Numbered from the stretch's first letter, positions 8,549 to 18,216 are shown. The stretch: DNA of 64,000 nt from Oscillospiraceae bacterium (GCA_015063625.1 SVTT01000009.1:1-64000); one strand, 5' to 3'. Numbers and translations: made by a program. The notes: generated from the letters alone by a model not told the origin.

Positions 8549-9319
8549 GTGTTCCTTGCAGACCCTTATCAATACGAACCGGCGGGTCTTTTCACTCTTT
8601 CGCACGCGCTGCTGTTGACCTTCACGGTACTGCTGATCGCCGTGGGGCTTTATGCCTCTCGTCACATGACCGAGCGCGGTGTTCGACGCACGGTGCGTGC
8701 CGTCACCGCGAGCCTGTGGCTGCTGGAGATCGTGAAGATCCTGTTCGTTCTCTTCAAAACCAAATCGCAAAACCCCAACGACTTCATTCCTCTTTATTAC
8801 TGCAGCTTGATCCTCTATGCAGGGCTTCTTTCCTCTGTCGGAAGGGGGGTTCTGCAACGCATGGGGGATTGCTTTGTCGCAACGGGCAGTCTTGTGGGAG
8901 GCATCGTATTTCTGATCATGCCGACCACCTCGTTGCCCCGATACCCTGCACTCCACCTGATCTCGCTCCACAGCTTTGTGCTTCACGGCTTGATGGTCTA
9001 TCTTGCCCTGCTGCTGCTCCTTCGGCGTGTTTATCGCCCTGTGCTGCGGGATATTTGGTACTGTGTGATCTTAGTCAGCGTCACCTGTGCCCTGGCGCTG
9101 GTGTTCAATACGGTCTATGACCGTGTCAGCGGCACCGCCGTGGCGAACCTGATGTTTATCTCAAAGGATTTCCCCGGAACCCCAATTACGCTTTTATACC
9201 ATGTGCTCGGTGTATTTTTTTCCCCATTTATGTGGATCGTGCAGGCGTTCGGCCCCTTCCTTCTGGTTTGGGGAACGATGCGGCTGGTGATCTGCCCGAA
9301 AAAAGAGCATCACGCATGA
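8549..9319 (+). CDS. YwaF-like (TMEM164 family) integral membrane protein
   Basis: A 256-residue protein starting with GTG behind a strong GAAAGGAGGGGG site. Seven or so hydrophobic segments, with LYYCSLILYAG and HLISLHSFVLHG resembling the YwaF/TIGR02206 family, whose human relative is TMEM164. Function in bacteria is not established. It lies inside the polysaccharide operon between two GT2 enzymes, which suggests an envelope role, but that is only context. Confidence 0.7.
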   Translation: MFLADPYQYEPAGLFTLSHALLLTFTVLLIAVGLYASRHMTERGVRRTVRAVTASLWLLEIVKILFVLFKTKSQNPNDFIPLYYCSLILYAGLLSSVGRGVLQRMGDCFVATGSLVGGIVFLIMPTTSLPRYPALHLISLHSFVLHGLMVYLALLLLLRRVYRPVLRDIWYCVILVSVTCALALVFNTVYDRVSGTAVANLMFISKDFPGTPITLLYHVLGVFFSPFMWIVQAFGPFLLVWGTMRLVICPKKEHHA

Positions 9320-9355
9320 AATTCAGAAAGGCGCCGTTTGCGCGAAACGAGGACA

Positions 9356-10747
9356 ATGAATAAGATACTTCAATTCTTTCGACATGTGTTGATCCCCGCG
9401 GGGGACCCCACCATTCTGGAAACGATCGGTTTTTATATCAGTCTTGTGGTGGGCGCACTGTTTACGCTGTTTTATCTTTACCAATTTTTCTATCTCTTCG
9501 TGGCATTGGTCAAAAAGCCGCGCTCTTACCCCGTGACCGATCAGACCAAGCGTTATGCTGCCATCATTGCCGCGCGCAACGAGGAAAAGGTTCTGCCCGA
9601 GCTGCTCAAGAGTATTGCGGGGCAGACCTACCCTGCTGATCGTATCGATGTCTACGTGGTGGCAGACAACTGCACCGACAAGACCGCAGAGGTGGCGCGC
9701 GCGCTGGGTGCACGGGTCTATGAGCGACAGAATAAGGAAAAGGTGGGCAAGGGCTATGCGCTGCAGTTCCTGTTCAATCGCATTGCCGATGACGTGGGTA
9801 TTCGCACCTACGATGCCTATATGGTCTTTGATGCCGACAACGTGCTCCGTGCCAACTACATAGAAGAAATGGACAAGGCGTACTGTGCGGGCAACAAGGT
9901 TCTGACCTCCTACCGCAATTCGAAGAACTACGGCGCCAACTGGGTCAGCGCGGGCTATGCCCTGTGGTTCATGCGTGAATCCCGTCACCTCAACAATCCC
10001 CGTTCGCTGCTCCGTACCAGTGCCGCAATCTCGGGCACGGGCTTCCTTGTGGATGCCGCGATCATTGAGCGCAACGGTGGCTGGAAGCACTTCTTGCTGA
10101 CTGAGGATATTGAATTTACCATCGACTGTGTTTTGCACGGCGAGCACGTGGGCTATTGCCACGGTGCCGAGCTCTTTGACGAGCAGCCCGAGACCTTCCG
10201 CCAATCCTGGCGTCAGCGCAAGCGCTGGGCAAAGGGCTTCTTCCAGGTCTTTCGTCATTACGGAAAAGCGCTTCTCAAAAACGCCGTGCGCTTTTACTGG
10301 TCCTGCTATGACATGGCAATGAACATCATGCCTGCCTTTATGCTCTCCACGGTGCAGCTGGTTTCCATCACGGGACTGCTGATCGCCAACCTGATCGTGT
10401 TCGGCAGCTTCTCCATGACACTGCTTCGCTGTCTTGGCGCATTCGTGGGCTTTGGCTACGGTGTGCTCCTCTTCTTCGGCGCGGCGGCACTGATCACCGA
10501 GTGGCGGCACATCCACTGCAATAAGCTTAAGGCGATCCTTCTGCTCTTTACCTTCCCGATCTTTATGCTCTCCTATCTGCCCATCTCCATCAGCGCCCTC
10601 TTCTCGCGCGTGGAATGGAAGCCCATCGAGCATAAGCACGTCATGAAGACAGAGGATATCGAGCGTCAGAGCACTGCCAAGCTGACCGATACCATCCTCC
10701 CTTCCGAGAAGGCAGAGGACGAAAAGGAACATCACGAACAGCAATAA
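9356..10747 (+). CDS. Membrane GT2 glycosyltransferase (BcsA/HAS-like)
   Basis: A 463-residue processive-type GT2. After an N-terminal membrane segment come AAIIAARNEEKVLPEL, VVADNCTDKT, the DXD-like FDADN, the acceptor-site TEDIEF and the QRKRW box (Q/RxxRW), then several C-terminal transmembrane helices. These are the motifs of cellulose, hyaluronan and poly-GlcNAc synthases. The ATG at 9356 is preferred over an upstream TTG; its ribosome site is weak (GAGGAC). The C-terminal tail is acidic and charged. Last gene before a strong terminator, so it closes the polysaccharide operon. Polymer unknown. Confidence 0.85.
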   Translation: MNKILQFFRHVLIPAGDPTILETIGFYISLVVGALFTLFYLYQFFYLFVALVKKPRSYPVTDQTKRYAAIIAARNEEKVLPELLKSIAGQTYPADRIDVYVVADNCTDKTAEVARALGARVYERQNKEKVGKGYALQFLFNRIADDVGIRTYDAYMVFDADNVLRANYIEEMDKAYCAGNKVLTSYRNSKNYGANWVSAGYALWFMRESRHLNNPRSLLRTSAAISGTGFLVDAAIIERNGGWKHFLLTEDIEFTIDCVLHGEHVGYCHGAELFDEQPETFRQSWRQRKRWAKGFFQVFRHYGKALLKNAVRFYWSCYDMAMNIMPAFMLSTVQLVSITGLLIANLIVFGSFSMTLLRCLGAFVGFGYGVLLFFGAAALITEWRHIHCNKLKAILLLFTFPIFMLSYLPISISALFSRVEWKPIEHKHVMKTEDIERQSTAKLTDTILPSEKAEDEKEHHEQQ

Positions 10748-10793
10748 AAAGCGCGGGGTGCGCGACTCACAGTCGCGGACCCCGCTTTTAAAG
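10745..10793 (+). terminator. Terminator of the rfbFGH operon
   Basis: A GC-rich hairpin (GCGGGGTGCGCGACT against AGTCGCGGACCCCGC, one mismatch) flanked by AAAA and TTTT just after the GT2 stop codon. It separates the polysaccharide operon from yfcE, though read-through is possible because no separate consensus promoter for yfcE is seen. Confidence 0.75.
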
Positions 10794-10809
10794 GACTTAA
10801 AGGAGTTAT

Positions 10810-11352
10810 ATGAAATTTTTGATTGCATCGGATCTGCACGGCGATCTGAACGCCGCCAAGGCACTGCGCGCCGCGTTTGAAGGAGAGGGAGCCGACCGCC
10901 TTGTGCTGCTGGGGGATCTTCTTTATCACGGGCCGCGCAACGATCTGCCAAGCGCGTATGATCCCAAGGGGGTGATCGCACTTTTAAATCGCCTTGCTGA
11001 CAAAATTTTGGCGGTCAGGGGCAATTGCGACACCGAGGTGGATCAGATGGTGCTTGACTTTCCCATCCTTGCGGATTACGCGATCCTACCCCTTGCAGGA
11101 GGCGGACTTGCCTATCTGACGCACGGGCATCGCTATCACGAGGAGGCACCGCCACCCCTGCAGGAGCACGACGTCCTTATTCACGGGCACACCCACGTGG
11201 CAGGCGTGACCCGCTGTCGGGGCGGTCAGCCCTGCTTCAATCCCGGCTCGATCTCCATGCCAAAGGGGGGCACCGCGCCCTCCTATATCCTCTATGACGG
11301 GGTTGATTTTTCGATCAGACCGCTTGAGGCACACGAAAGAACGTTCATTTAA
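10810..11352 (+). CDS. yfcE: YfcE-type metallophosphoesterase
   Basis: A 180-residue phosphodiesterase strongly resembling E. coli YfcE along its whole length. Metal-binding motifs in order: SDLHGD (residues 6-11), LLGDLLYHGPRN, VRGNCDTEVDQM, LTHGH and IHGHTH, then FNPGSISMPKGG. Known for the family: a Mn-dependent cytosolic phosphodiesterase with activity on model substrates and no settled physiological substrate. It has its own ribosome site (AAGGAG) after the operon terminator and its own terminator behind it. Confidence 0.92.
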   Translation: MKFLIASDLHGDLNAAKALRAAFEGEGADRLVLLGDLLYHGPRNDLPSAYDPKGVIALLNRLADKILAVRGNCDTEVDQMVLDFPILADYAILPLAGGGLAYLTHGHRYHEEAPPPLQEHDVLIHGHTHVAGVTRCRGGQPCFNPGSISMPKGGTAPSYILYDGVDFSIRPLEAHERTFI

Positions 11353-11399
11353 AAAGAGCAGGCAGAGGGTGATCTCTTCACCTTCTGCCTGCTCCTTTT
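11351..11399 (+). terminator. Terminator of yfcE (bidirectional)
   Basis: Hairpin with an 11-bp outer stem (11356-11366 with 11384-11394) and a 5-bp inner stem, flanked by AAAAA and CTTTT. It can end transcription from yfcE and, from the other side, part of the ppa operon. Confidence 0.85.
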
Positions 11400-11441
11400 G
11401 TTCTCTTGTCCCGGGGACAGGAGGGAGGCATGCTCCAATTG

Positions 11442-11722
11442 CATCATACATGGTAGGGGTCGGCGCCCACGACAGCCCGTAACAAACAGGCGGCATCTTG
11501 GTTCGGTTGACCGATGCCCAAGTCACATCATACATGGTAGGGGCTGGCGCCCACGACAGCCCGTAACAATCAGGCGACACCCATGAACGAGCCGCGAGGG
11601 CGCCGAAAAACGGGTCGTCGAAGGCGCCGACCCCTACCGGGTTGATCATACCAGAACCTGCCGCGAGGACGCCCACAAACGGGTCGTCGAAGGCGCCGAC
11701 CCCTACCGGTTTGGATCATATC
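11442..11722. repeat. Composite of paired direct and inverted repeats
   Basis: Unit A (51 bp) occurs at 11442-11492 and 11526-11576 with three mismatches; unit B (about 62 bp) at 11591-11652 and 11660-11722. The core GGTAGGGGTCGGCGCC of A is the reverse complement of the core of B, so the block is two direct repeats facing two direct repeats. The 360-bp block (11400-11755) is flanked by the direct repeat CTCTTGTCCC. No gene is seen in it. Confidence 0.85.
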
Positions 11723-11755
11723 GGGCGTGCTGCGAGGGCTCTCTTGTCCCCGAGG

Positions 11756-12292
11756 TCATGTCCGCTTGCCGAATTTTTCGTTGTAAGCGGCAATGCACTC
11801 GCCCACGATGCGCTCTGCCTCCTCACGGTCATAAAGGGTCTTTACGGCGGTCTGCTTGTTCTCAAGCTGCTTGTAGACTGTGAAGAAGTGCATGATCTCG
11901 TCAAAAATATGTGCGGGCATCTCGTCGATCGAACGGATGTTATTGTAAGTAGGATCCGAGAACGGAATGGCGATGATCTTGTCGTCGACGTGTCCGTCGT
12001 CCATCATGCGCATCACGCCGATGGGGTAGACGCGGATGAGCGTCAGGGGCTGGATGGGTCTGGCGCAGAGCACCAGCACGTCAAGCGGGTCGCCGTCGTC
12101 GGCGTAGGTGCGGGGGATGAAGCCGTAGTTGGCAGGATAGTGCGTGGCGGTGTAAAGCACGCGGTCGAGGCGCAAAAGCCCTGTGTACTTGTCAAGCTCG
12201 TACTTGCATTGGCTGTCCTTGGAGATCTCGATGACGGCACTGAAGTCCTTTGGCTTGATCTGCGAGGGATCCATGTCATGCCAGATGTTCAT
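11756..12292 (-). CDS. ppa: Inorganic pyrophosphatase, family I
   Basis: A 178-residue soluble pyrophosphatase that hydrolyses PPi released by biosynthesis, pulling such reactions forward. The signature YADDGDPLDVLVL (near residue 66) provides the metal-binding Asp residues, and HYPANYGFIP precedes it. Length fits the prokaryotic family I enzyme, as opposed to the Mn-dependent family II common in Bacillus. Starts with ATG behind GGGAGG, 15 bp after obg, and is the last gene of the four-gene minus-strand operon. Confidence 0.93.
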   Translation of the reverse strand: MNIWHDMDPSQIKPKDFSAVIEISKDSQCKYELDKYTGLLRLDRVLYTATHYPANYGFIPRTYADDGDPLDVLVLCARPIQPLTLIRVYPIGVMRMMDDGHVDDKIIAIPFSDPTYNNIRSIDEMPAHIFDEIMHFFTVYKQLENKQTAVKTLYDREEAERIVGECIAAYNEKFGKRT

Positions 12293-12306
12293 AAAAAATC
12301 CTCCCT

Positions 12307-13584
12307 TTATTTGATAAATTCAAATTCAAAATCGTAAATGTTGACGGTATGACCCTCCATGCACCCCTTCTCCTCCAGCAGTGCGATCACGCCGTTCTTG
12401 ATGAGGGAGCGCTGGAAATAGGAAAGTGACTCGTAGTTGTCAAAGTTGGTGCGACCCATCAGATTGTAAAGCCAGTCGCCCTCGACGTAGAAGGTGTTGT
12501 TCTCACGGCGCACCGTGGTTTCCACCACGCCGCCAACCGCCTCCTCCTCGGCGATCTCGCTTTCAAAGACCGTGAGGGGAGGCAGATCGCGCAGTCGCTC
12601 GCTCACGCGGGCAACCAGCTCGGAAAGTCCCTTGCCCGTGGCGGCACTGACGTAAAAGAGCTCCCAGCCGTTTTCCTTGACGAATGCCTCGAAGGCGGGA
12701 ATATCGGTCAGCTCCCCGTCAAGGGCGTCTGCCTTGTTGGCAACGATGATCTGGGGTCTTGCGGCAAGCGAGGCGCTGTATTTTTCAAGCTCACTGTTGA
12801 TGGCAAGGATGTCTTCAATGGGGTCGCGCCCCTCGGTGCGTGCCACGTCAACGACGTGCAGGAGCAGGCGGCAGCGATCCACGTGCCGCAAAAAGGCGTG
12901 CCCGAGTCCTGCGCCGTCGGCAGCACCCTCGATGAGTCCCGGAATGTCGGCGGCGACGAAGCCTCGCTCTCCTCCCACCGACACGACGCCGAGATTGGGG
13001 GAAAGGGTGGTGAAGTGATAGGCTGCGATCTTGGGTCTTGCCGAGCTGATGCGGGCGAGGATGGAGGATTTTCCGACACTGGGCATGCCTACGAGTCCCA
13101 CGTCGGCAAGCATCTTCAGCTCAAGGATCAGCTCTCGCTCCTCACCCTTGGTTCCGTTTTTCGCAAACATGGGCATCTGCCTTGTGGGGGTGGCAAAGTG
13201 ACGGTTTCCCCAGCCTCCTCTGCCGCCGCGACAGCAGATATAATCGGCACCGTCGTTCTCGGTCATATCGTGAATGATCCTGCCCGAGGTGCTGTCGCGC
13301 AGCAGGGTCCCCGGGGGAACGCTGATCACAAGGTCGGGTGCCGTCGCACCGTGAAACTTGTCGCCCTTGCCGTTGCTGCCGTTCTGTGCAACGAATTTGT
13401 GCTTATAGCGGAAGGCAAGCAGGGTGTTGGAGCCCTCGTCCACGCGGAAGACGATGTTGCCTCCGTGACCGCCGTCCCCACCGTCGGGGCCGCCGTGCGA
13501 TACGTATTTTTCGCGGTGGAAGGCGACGGCACCGTTGCCGCCGTCCCCCGCCTTGACGTAAATGCGAACGTGATCTACAAACAT
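12307..13584 (-). CDS. obg: Obg-family GTPase (CgtA)
   Basis: A 425-residue ribosome-associated GTPase needed for late 50S assembly and stress control. Domains: glycine-rich Obg fold (about 1-157, with KAGDGGNGAVAF), G domain with G1 GMPSVGKSS, G3 DIPGLIEGA and G4 NKAD, and a C-terminal OCT domain (about 345-425) containing GDWLYNLMGRTNF. The OCT domain is typical of Firmicutes and actinobacteria. Preceded by GAGGTAATT. It follows der by 32 bp, forming a ribosome-biogenesis GTPase pair. Confidence 0.96.
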   Translation of the reverse strand: MFVDHVRIYVKAGDGGNGAVAFHREKYVSHGGPDGGDGGHGGNIVFRVDEGSNTLLAFRYKHKFVAQNGSNGKGDKFHGATAPDLVISVPPGTLLRDSTSGRIIHDMTENDGADYICCRGGRGGWGNRHFATPTRQMPMFAKNGTKGEERELILELKMLADVGLVGMPSVGKSSILARISSARPKIAAYHFTTLSPNLGVVSVGGERGFVAADIPGLIEGAADGAGLGHAFLRHVDRCRLLLHVVDVARTEGRDPIEDILAINSELEKYSASLAARPQIIVANKADALDGELTDIPAFEAFVKENGWELFYVSAATGKGLSELVARVSERLRDLPPLTVFESEIAEEEAVGGVVETTVRRENNTFYVEGDWLYNLMGRTNFDNYESLSYFQRSLIKNGVIALLEEKGCMEGHTVNIYDFEFEFIK

Positions 13585-13616
13585 AATTACCTCAAAAATG
13601 GTCTGCCGTACCCGAC

Positions 13617-14945
13617 TTACGCCTCGTCACCCTTCTGACGGATGATCAGGCGGATGGGAGTTCCCTTGAAGCCGAAGGTCTGGCGCAGACAGTTTTCAAT
13701 ATAGCGCTGATAGGAGAAGTGGAAAAGCTCTACGTTATTGCAGAACAGCACGAAGGTCGGGGGCGCGACGGAGATCTGCGTCATATAGTAGATCTTCAGG
13801 CGCTTGCCCTTATCCGAGGGGGGCTGAACGCGGTTGGTGGCGTCGTTGAGAACGTCGTTGAGCATGCCGGTCGCCACGCGCATCTTGGTCTGGTTATAGA
13901 CGTAAAGAATGTGCTCAAAGATGTTGGGAATGCGCTGTCCCGTCTTTGCCGAAACGAAGATCAGGGGGGCGTATTGCATATAGGAGAGTGACTCGTAAAC
14001 GTCCTTGGTATAGGTGTTGACGGTGCTGTTGTCCTTTTCAATGGTATCCCATTTGTTCACAAGAATGATGGACGCCTTGCCTGCCTCGTGCGCGATGCCC
14101 GCAATGCGCTCATCCTGCTCGGTCACGCCCTCGTTGGCATCGACCATAATAAGGCAGACGTCGGCACGCTCCACTGCCATGTGGGCACGCAGAACGCTGT
14201 ATTTTTCGATCTTGTCGTTGATCTTGGATTGGCGGCGGATGCCCGCGGTGTCGATGAAGGTGAATTTGCCGTATTCGTTTTCGATGGTGGTATCGACGGC
14301 GTCGCGCGTGGTGCCGGGGATGTTGGATACGATCAGGCGCTCGCTGCCCACAAAGCGGTTGATGATCGAGGATTTGCCGGCATTCGGCTTTCCGATGACC
14401 GCAACCTTGATGCTGTCATCCTCCTCTTCCTCGAAGTTTTCCTCGGGCAGGAGCTTCAGCAGCTCGTCAAGCACGTCCCCTGTGCCGCTGCCGTGCACTG
14501 AGGAAACGGCAATGGGATCCCTGTCAAAGCCGAGCTCGTAGAACTCGTAAAACTCAAAGGGGAGTGCCCCTACGCTGTCGCACTTGTTGATGACGGGCAG
14601 GATGGGCTTGCCGCTTTTTTTGAGCATCACGGCAACGTCGCGGTCGGCGGCGGTCAGCCCCGTGCGCACGTCGCAAAGGAAGATGATGGCGTCGGCGTTT
14701 TCGATGGCGACCTCTGCCTGGAATTTCATCTTTGCGAGGATGAGATCGTCGGTCTTCGGCTCAATGCCGCCTGTGTCGATGAGCGTGAGATGCCTGCCGC
14801 ACCACTCCGCCTCCCCGTAGATGCGGTCACGCGTGACACCGGGCGTGTCCTCCACGATCGAACGGCGCTCGCCGATCAGCTTGTTGAAAAAGGTACTTTT
14901 GCCGACGTTGGGTCTGCCAACGATCGCTACAATCGGTTTTGCCAT
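13617..14945 (-). CDS. der: Double-Era-like GTPase Der (EngA)
   Basis: A 442-residue GTPase with two tandem G domains: G1 GRPNVGKSTF (residues 8-17) and NKCD in the first, GKPNAGKSSI (about 184) and NKWD in the second, then a KH-like C-terminal domain. It acts in 50S subunit maturation. Length matches the family. Start codon follows GAGGTAAACT. Located between a DUF512 radical SAM gene and obg on the minus strand, an arrangement seen widely in Clostridia. Confidence 0.96.
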   Translation of the reverse strand: MAKPIVAIVGRPNVGKSTFFNKLIGERRSIVEDTPGVTRDRIYGEAEWCGRHLTLIDTGGIEPKTDDLILAKMKFQAEVAIENADAIIFLCDVRTGLTAADRDVAVMLKKSGKPILPVINKCDSVGALPFEFYEFYELGFDRDPIAVSSVHGSGTGDVLDELLKLLPEENFEEEEDDSIKVAVIGKPNAGKSSIINRFVGSERLIVSNIPGTTRDAVDTTIENEYGKFTFIDTAGIRRQSKINDKIEKYSVLRAHMAVERADVCLIMVDANEGVTEQDERIAGIAHEAGKASIILVNKWDTIEKDNSTVNTYTKDVYESLSYMQYAPLIFVSAKTGQRIPNIFEHILYVYNQTKMRVATGMLNDVLNDATNRVQPPSDKGKRLKIYYMTQISVAPPTFVLFCNNVELFHFSYQRYIENCLRQTFGFKGTPIRLIIRQKGDEA

Positions 14946-14959
14946 AGTTTACCTCGTTT

Positions 14960-16282
14960 TCATTCACATTTGCTGCCGAGCATTGCACGGAGCAGCGCCG
15001 CGCCATCGCTCGGGACAGGCGTTACGGTCACGCCAAGGCTATCGGAAAGCTGCCTCGGTGTCATGCCGCAGAGAAAGAGATCTCCTTCGGCGCGCAGGGT
15101 GCTTGCGGGGATCAGCAGCTCGTCACCGAGGTGCTTGTCTGCCAGCTGCTCTGCCATATCCTTGCCCGTCAGCAGTCCCGCTACGGTGATCTCCTTGCCG
15201 AAAAATCTGTTTTCGATCTCATATACCGTCACCGAAAGACCCGGAACGCGTCGGGTCAGCGCTCCTGCGAGTGCGCGCAGTGTGGGGGCGGCTGCCCGAC
15301 CCGTGGCGATGCTCACGCGACGGGAGAGGGCTGTCCCCTCGGGGAGCAGGTCGCCGAGAAAATCAAGCTCGTCGCCGAATTCCGCCATCAGTGAGCGCAG
15401 CATGCCCACGCCGTTTTCGATCTGCTCGTAGTCCCCGTAGTACGCCTCGTCGGGCAGGGGGAGTTCTGCCTTGAGGTAAAGCTCGTCGGCACAGCAGAAG
15501 ATGCGGCTGCCGTGCTGCAGCTCGGCACGGTCACCGAAGGCGTTGACCGTAGCGATGATCTCGCGGCATTCCTCGCGCGTGAAGGGCGTGAGGGGGAAAA
15601 GCCCCTCGCGGTAGCGCGTCAGACCCGCGGGCACCACCGAAACGCTGGACATGGCGGGGTACAGAGTCATCAGATCCTCAAGCGAGCGCTCCAGCTCCTT
15701 GCCGTCGTTGATGCCACGACAAAGCACGATCTGACCGCAAAGGCGGATACCTGCCTCGGCAAGCCTGCCGAGGTAGTCAAGCACCTTGCCCGCGCGCTTG
15801 TTTTGCATCATCTCGCAGCGCAGCTCGGGGTTGGTGGTGTGCACCGATACGTTGACGGGAGAAATGTGCATCTTGATGATGCGGTCGATGTCCTTGTCCC
15901 TCAGGTTGGTCAGCGTGACGTAGTTGCCGTGCAGAAAGGAAAGGCGTGCATCGTCATCCTTGAAATAAAGAGAGGGTCTGAGCCCTTTTGGCAGCTGGTC
16001 GATAAAGCAGAAGATGCAGCGGTTGGCACAGCACTGCTTTTTGTCCATCAGAGGTGTTTCAAACACGAGGCCGATGTCATCGTAGACCCCTTTTTTGACA
16101 GTGATCTCAAGCGGTGCGCCGTCGCGCAGAAGCGAGAGCGTCACCGTGCGCTCGGCAAGATAAAAGCGATAGTCGAGCACATCGTCAATGCCGTTTTGGT
16201 TGATGGCGAGCAATACGTCGCCTGCGCGCACGCCCGCGCGCTCGGCCCTGCTGCCCTGCTCAATGCCGCATACGGTCACCAT
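14960..16282 (-). CDS. DUF512 radical SAM protein with PDZ-like N-terminus
   Basis: A 440-residue member of the TIGR03279-type radical SAM family. An N-terminal PDZ-like region (GSRAERAGVRAGDVLLAING-like, about 1-60), then a CxxxCxxC cluster in CCANRCIFCF (near residue 84) and a C-terminal DUF512 domain. The family sits next to der throughout Clostridia but its reaction is unknown. An upstream ATG at 16306 is in frame, but the ribosome site AAAGGAGGTG lies inside those codons, so translation begins at 16282. Confidence 0.88.
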   Translation of the reverse strand: MVTVCGIEQGSRAERAGVRAGDVLLAINQNGIDDVLDYRFYLAERTVTLSLLRDGAPLEITVKKGVYDDIGLVFETPLMDKKQCCANRCIFCFIDQLPKGLRPSLYFKDDDARLSFLHGNYVTLTNLRDKDIDRIIKMHISPVNVSVHTTNPELRCEMMQNKRAGKVLDYLGRLAEAGIRLCGQIVLCRGINDGKELERSLEDLMTLYPAMSSVSVVPAGLTRYREGLFPLTPFTREECREIIATVNAFGDRAELQHGSRIFCCADELYLKAELPLPDEAYYGDYEQIENGVGMLRSLMAEFGDELDFLGDLLPEGTALSRRVSIATGRAAAPTLRALAGALTRRVPGLSVTVYEIENRFFGKEITVAGLLTGKDMAEQLADKHLGDELLIPASTLRAEGDLFLCGMTPRQLSDSLGVTVTPVPSDGAALLRAMLGSKCE

Positions 16283-16325
16283 GTGCCCACACCTCCTTTT
16301 TGCCATTATAACAATCTATCAATAT

Positions 16326-16354
16326 AGTATACCATAGTTTCACTGATTTGTCAA
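16326..16354 (-). promoter_or_regulatory. Promoter of the DUF512-der-obg-ppa operon
   Basis: On the minus strand: TTGACA (16349-16354), 17-bp spacer, TATACT (16326-16331), giving a short leader before the ATG at 16282. Confidence 0.85.
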
Positions 16355-16374
16355 AGCCTATTTTATATAGACAA

Positions 16375-16413
16375 AGGGGCTGCCCACACGGCATAGCCGT
16401 GCGGTCAGCCCCT
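16375..16413 (-). terminator. Probable terminator of rny
   Basis: A near-perfect hairpin (AGGGGCTG...CAGCCCCT with inner CACGGC/GCCGTG stem) about 90 bases after the rny stop. The following bases on the minus strand are T-rich but interrupted (TTTGTCTATAT), so efficiency may be moderate. Confidence 0.65.
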
Positions 16414-16503
16414 CTTCTCAATATTTACAGCGCGGCGCGCAATACTCGCAACAAAACTCTATAAATATCTATGAGAAACCCGATGCTCGGGAATGATCAC
16501 CGC

Positions 16504-18045
16504 TTATTTTGCATAATCCACGGCGCGGCTCTCGCGGATCAGATTGACCTTGATCTGGCCGGGGTACTTGACCTCGTCCTGGATCTTCTTCGCCATTTCA
16601 CGGGCGATCAGTTTCATGCCCTCGTCGGTGACGTCCTCGGGCTTCACCATGACGCGCAGCTCGCGGCCCGCCTGAATGGCAAATGCCTTGTCAACGCCCT
16701 CAAAGCCCTTTGCGATGTCCTCAAGCTTTTCAAGACGCTTGATGTAGTTTTCAAGATCCTCGCGCCGTGCACCGGGTCTGGAAGCGGAAATGGCATCCGC
16801 TGCCTGTACCAGAATGGCGATCACGGTCTGGGGCTCCACGTCGTTGTGGTGTGCCTCGATGGCGTGAACCACCTCGCGGCTTTCCTTGTACTTGCGTGCA
16901 ACGTTCACACCAAGCTCGATGTGCGTGCCCTCCACGTCATGGGGGAACGCCTTGCCGATGTCGTGCAAAAGTCCCGCGCGCTTGGCGGCGGCGGCATCCA
17001 CACCGAGCTCCTCTGCCATAATGCCGGCAAGGAAGGCGACCTCGATGGAGTGCTTGAGCACGTTCTGACCGTAGCTGGTGCGGTAGCGCAGGCGACCGAG
17101 CAGCTTGACAAGCTCGGGATGCAGATTGGGGATGCCCACCTCGTAGGTGGCACGCTCACCCGCTTGCTTGACCACTGCCTCGACCTCGCGGCGGCATTTC
17201 TCCACCGTTTCCTCGATGCGTGCGGGATGGATGCGGCCGTCAGAGATCAGACGCTCCAGCGTCAGGCGAGCGACCTCGCGGCGTACGGGATCAAAGCCCG
17301 AAAGCGTGATTGCCTCGGGGGTGTCGTCAATGATGAGCTCCACGCCCGTCAGGGTTTCAAGCTTTTGGATGTTGCGACCCTCTCTGCCGATGATGCGCCC
17401 CTTCATTTCCTCGCTCGGGATCTGCACCACCGAGATGGTTGCCTCGGCAACGTGATCGGTTGCGCAGCGTTGAATGGCAAGCGAGAGAATGTTGCGTGCC
17501 TTCTGCTCTGCCTCGTCCTTGAACTGTGCCTCCAGCTCGTCAAGGCGTTGCGCCAGCTCATGCTTTGCCTCGCCCTCCACGCGCTCGATCAGCTCTTCCT
17601 TGGCTTCCTCGGCAGTGAGTCCTGCCAGATCCTCCAGCACACGCTTGTGCTGCTTGAGCGTTTCCTCGATCTCGCCGCGCAGCGCGTCGTTTTCCTGAAG
17701 CTTTTGGTCCAGCTTCTCGTTTTTGCGCTCCAGAGCTTCGGATTTCTGATCGAGATTTTCTTCCTTTTGGGAAAGACGGCGCTCCATACGCGTGATCTCC
17801 ACGCGGCGCTCCTTCAGCTCTGCTTCGGATTCGTTGCGCTTTTGCAGGATCTCTTCCTTCGCTTCAAGCAGCTTTTCCTTTTTCAGTGCCTCGGCCTGCT
17901 GTGCGCAGTCGGCAAGAATGCGGGCGGCTTCCTTTTCGGCTGAGCCGATCTTTTTCTCTGCCAGCGTGCGACGAACCAGAAATCCGAGCGCAGCACCAAG
18001 CACGAGCGCGGCGGCGATCAGACCGATTGCAAGTCCGATATTCAT
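16504..18045 (-). CDS. rny: Ribonuclease Y
   Basis: A 513-residue membrane-anchored endoribonuclease that starts mRNA decay in Firmicutes. Seen: an N-terminal transmembrane helix (about 3-25), a long charged coiled coil (30-190), a KH domain containing [12 protein letters not shown] (about 210-270) and an HD domain with [12 protein letters not shown] (His-Asp near residue 357). Length and order match RNase Y of Bacillus and Clostridium. Monocistronic, with its own promoter 70-100 bases upstream and a hairpin downstream. Confidence 0.96.
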   Translation of the reverse strand: MNIGLAIGLIAAALVLGAALGFLVRRTLAEKKIGSAEKEAARILADCAQQAEALKKEKLLEAKEEILQKRNESEAELKERRVEITRMERRLSQKEENLDQKSEALERKNEKLDQKLQENDALRGEIEETLKQHKRVLEDLAGLTAEEAKEELIERVEGEAKHELAQRLDELEAQFKDEAEQKARNILSLAIQRCATDHVAEATISVVQIPSEEMKGRIIGREGRNIQKLETLTGVELIIDDTPEAITLSGFDPVRREVARLTLERLISDGRIHPARIEETVEKCRREVEAVVKQAGERATYEVGIPNLHPELVKLLGRLRYRTSYGQNVLKHSIEVAFLAGIMAEELGVDAAAAKRAGLLHDIGKAFPHDVEGTHIELGVNVARKYKESREVVHAIEAHHNDVEPQTVIAILVQAADAISASRPGARREDLENYIKRLEKLEDIAKGFEGVDKAFAIQAGRELRVMVKPEDVTDEGMKLIAREMAKKIQDEVKYPGQIKVNLIRESRAVDYAK

Positions 18046-18115
18046 GCGTAAATAACCTCCTTTTTGAAATTTCTATATACAACAGAATGAAATAAATCTT
18101 TGTATACAGTATACT

Positions 18116-18144
18116 ATTATACACTTCTTCACATAAAAAGTCAA
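18116..18144 (-). promoter_or_regulatory. Promoter of rny
   Basis: Minus strand TTGACT (18139-18144), 17-bp spacer, TATAAT (18116-18121). It diverges from the promoter of the HPr-like gene, whose -35 box starts 44 bp away. The leader contains the palindrome AGTATACT. Confidence 0.85.
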
Positions 18145-18187
18145 GTGGCAGCGCGATTTTTTGTGCATTCGGGAGCGCGTTTTTTTC

Positions 18188-18216
18188 TTGACAAAGAGAG
18201 GCGATTGGGCTATAAT
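18188..18216 (+). promoter_or_regulatory. Promoter of the HPr-like gene
   Basis: A perfect consensus: TTGACA (18188-18193), 17-bp spacer, TATAAT (18211-18216). Such a strong match for a 77-codon gene implies abundant expression. Confidence 0.9.

Noticed and set aside
9323-10981. 552-residue minus-strand open frame opposite the GT2 gene
   Set aside because: Shadow of the plus-strand glycosyltransferase; the GC-rich third positions keep the opposite frame open.
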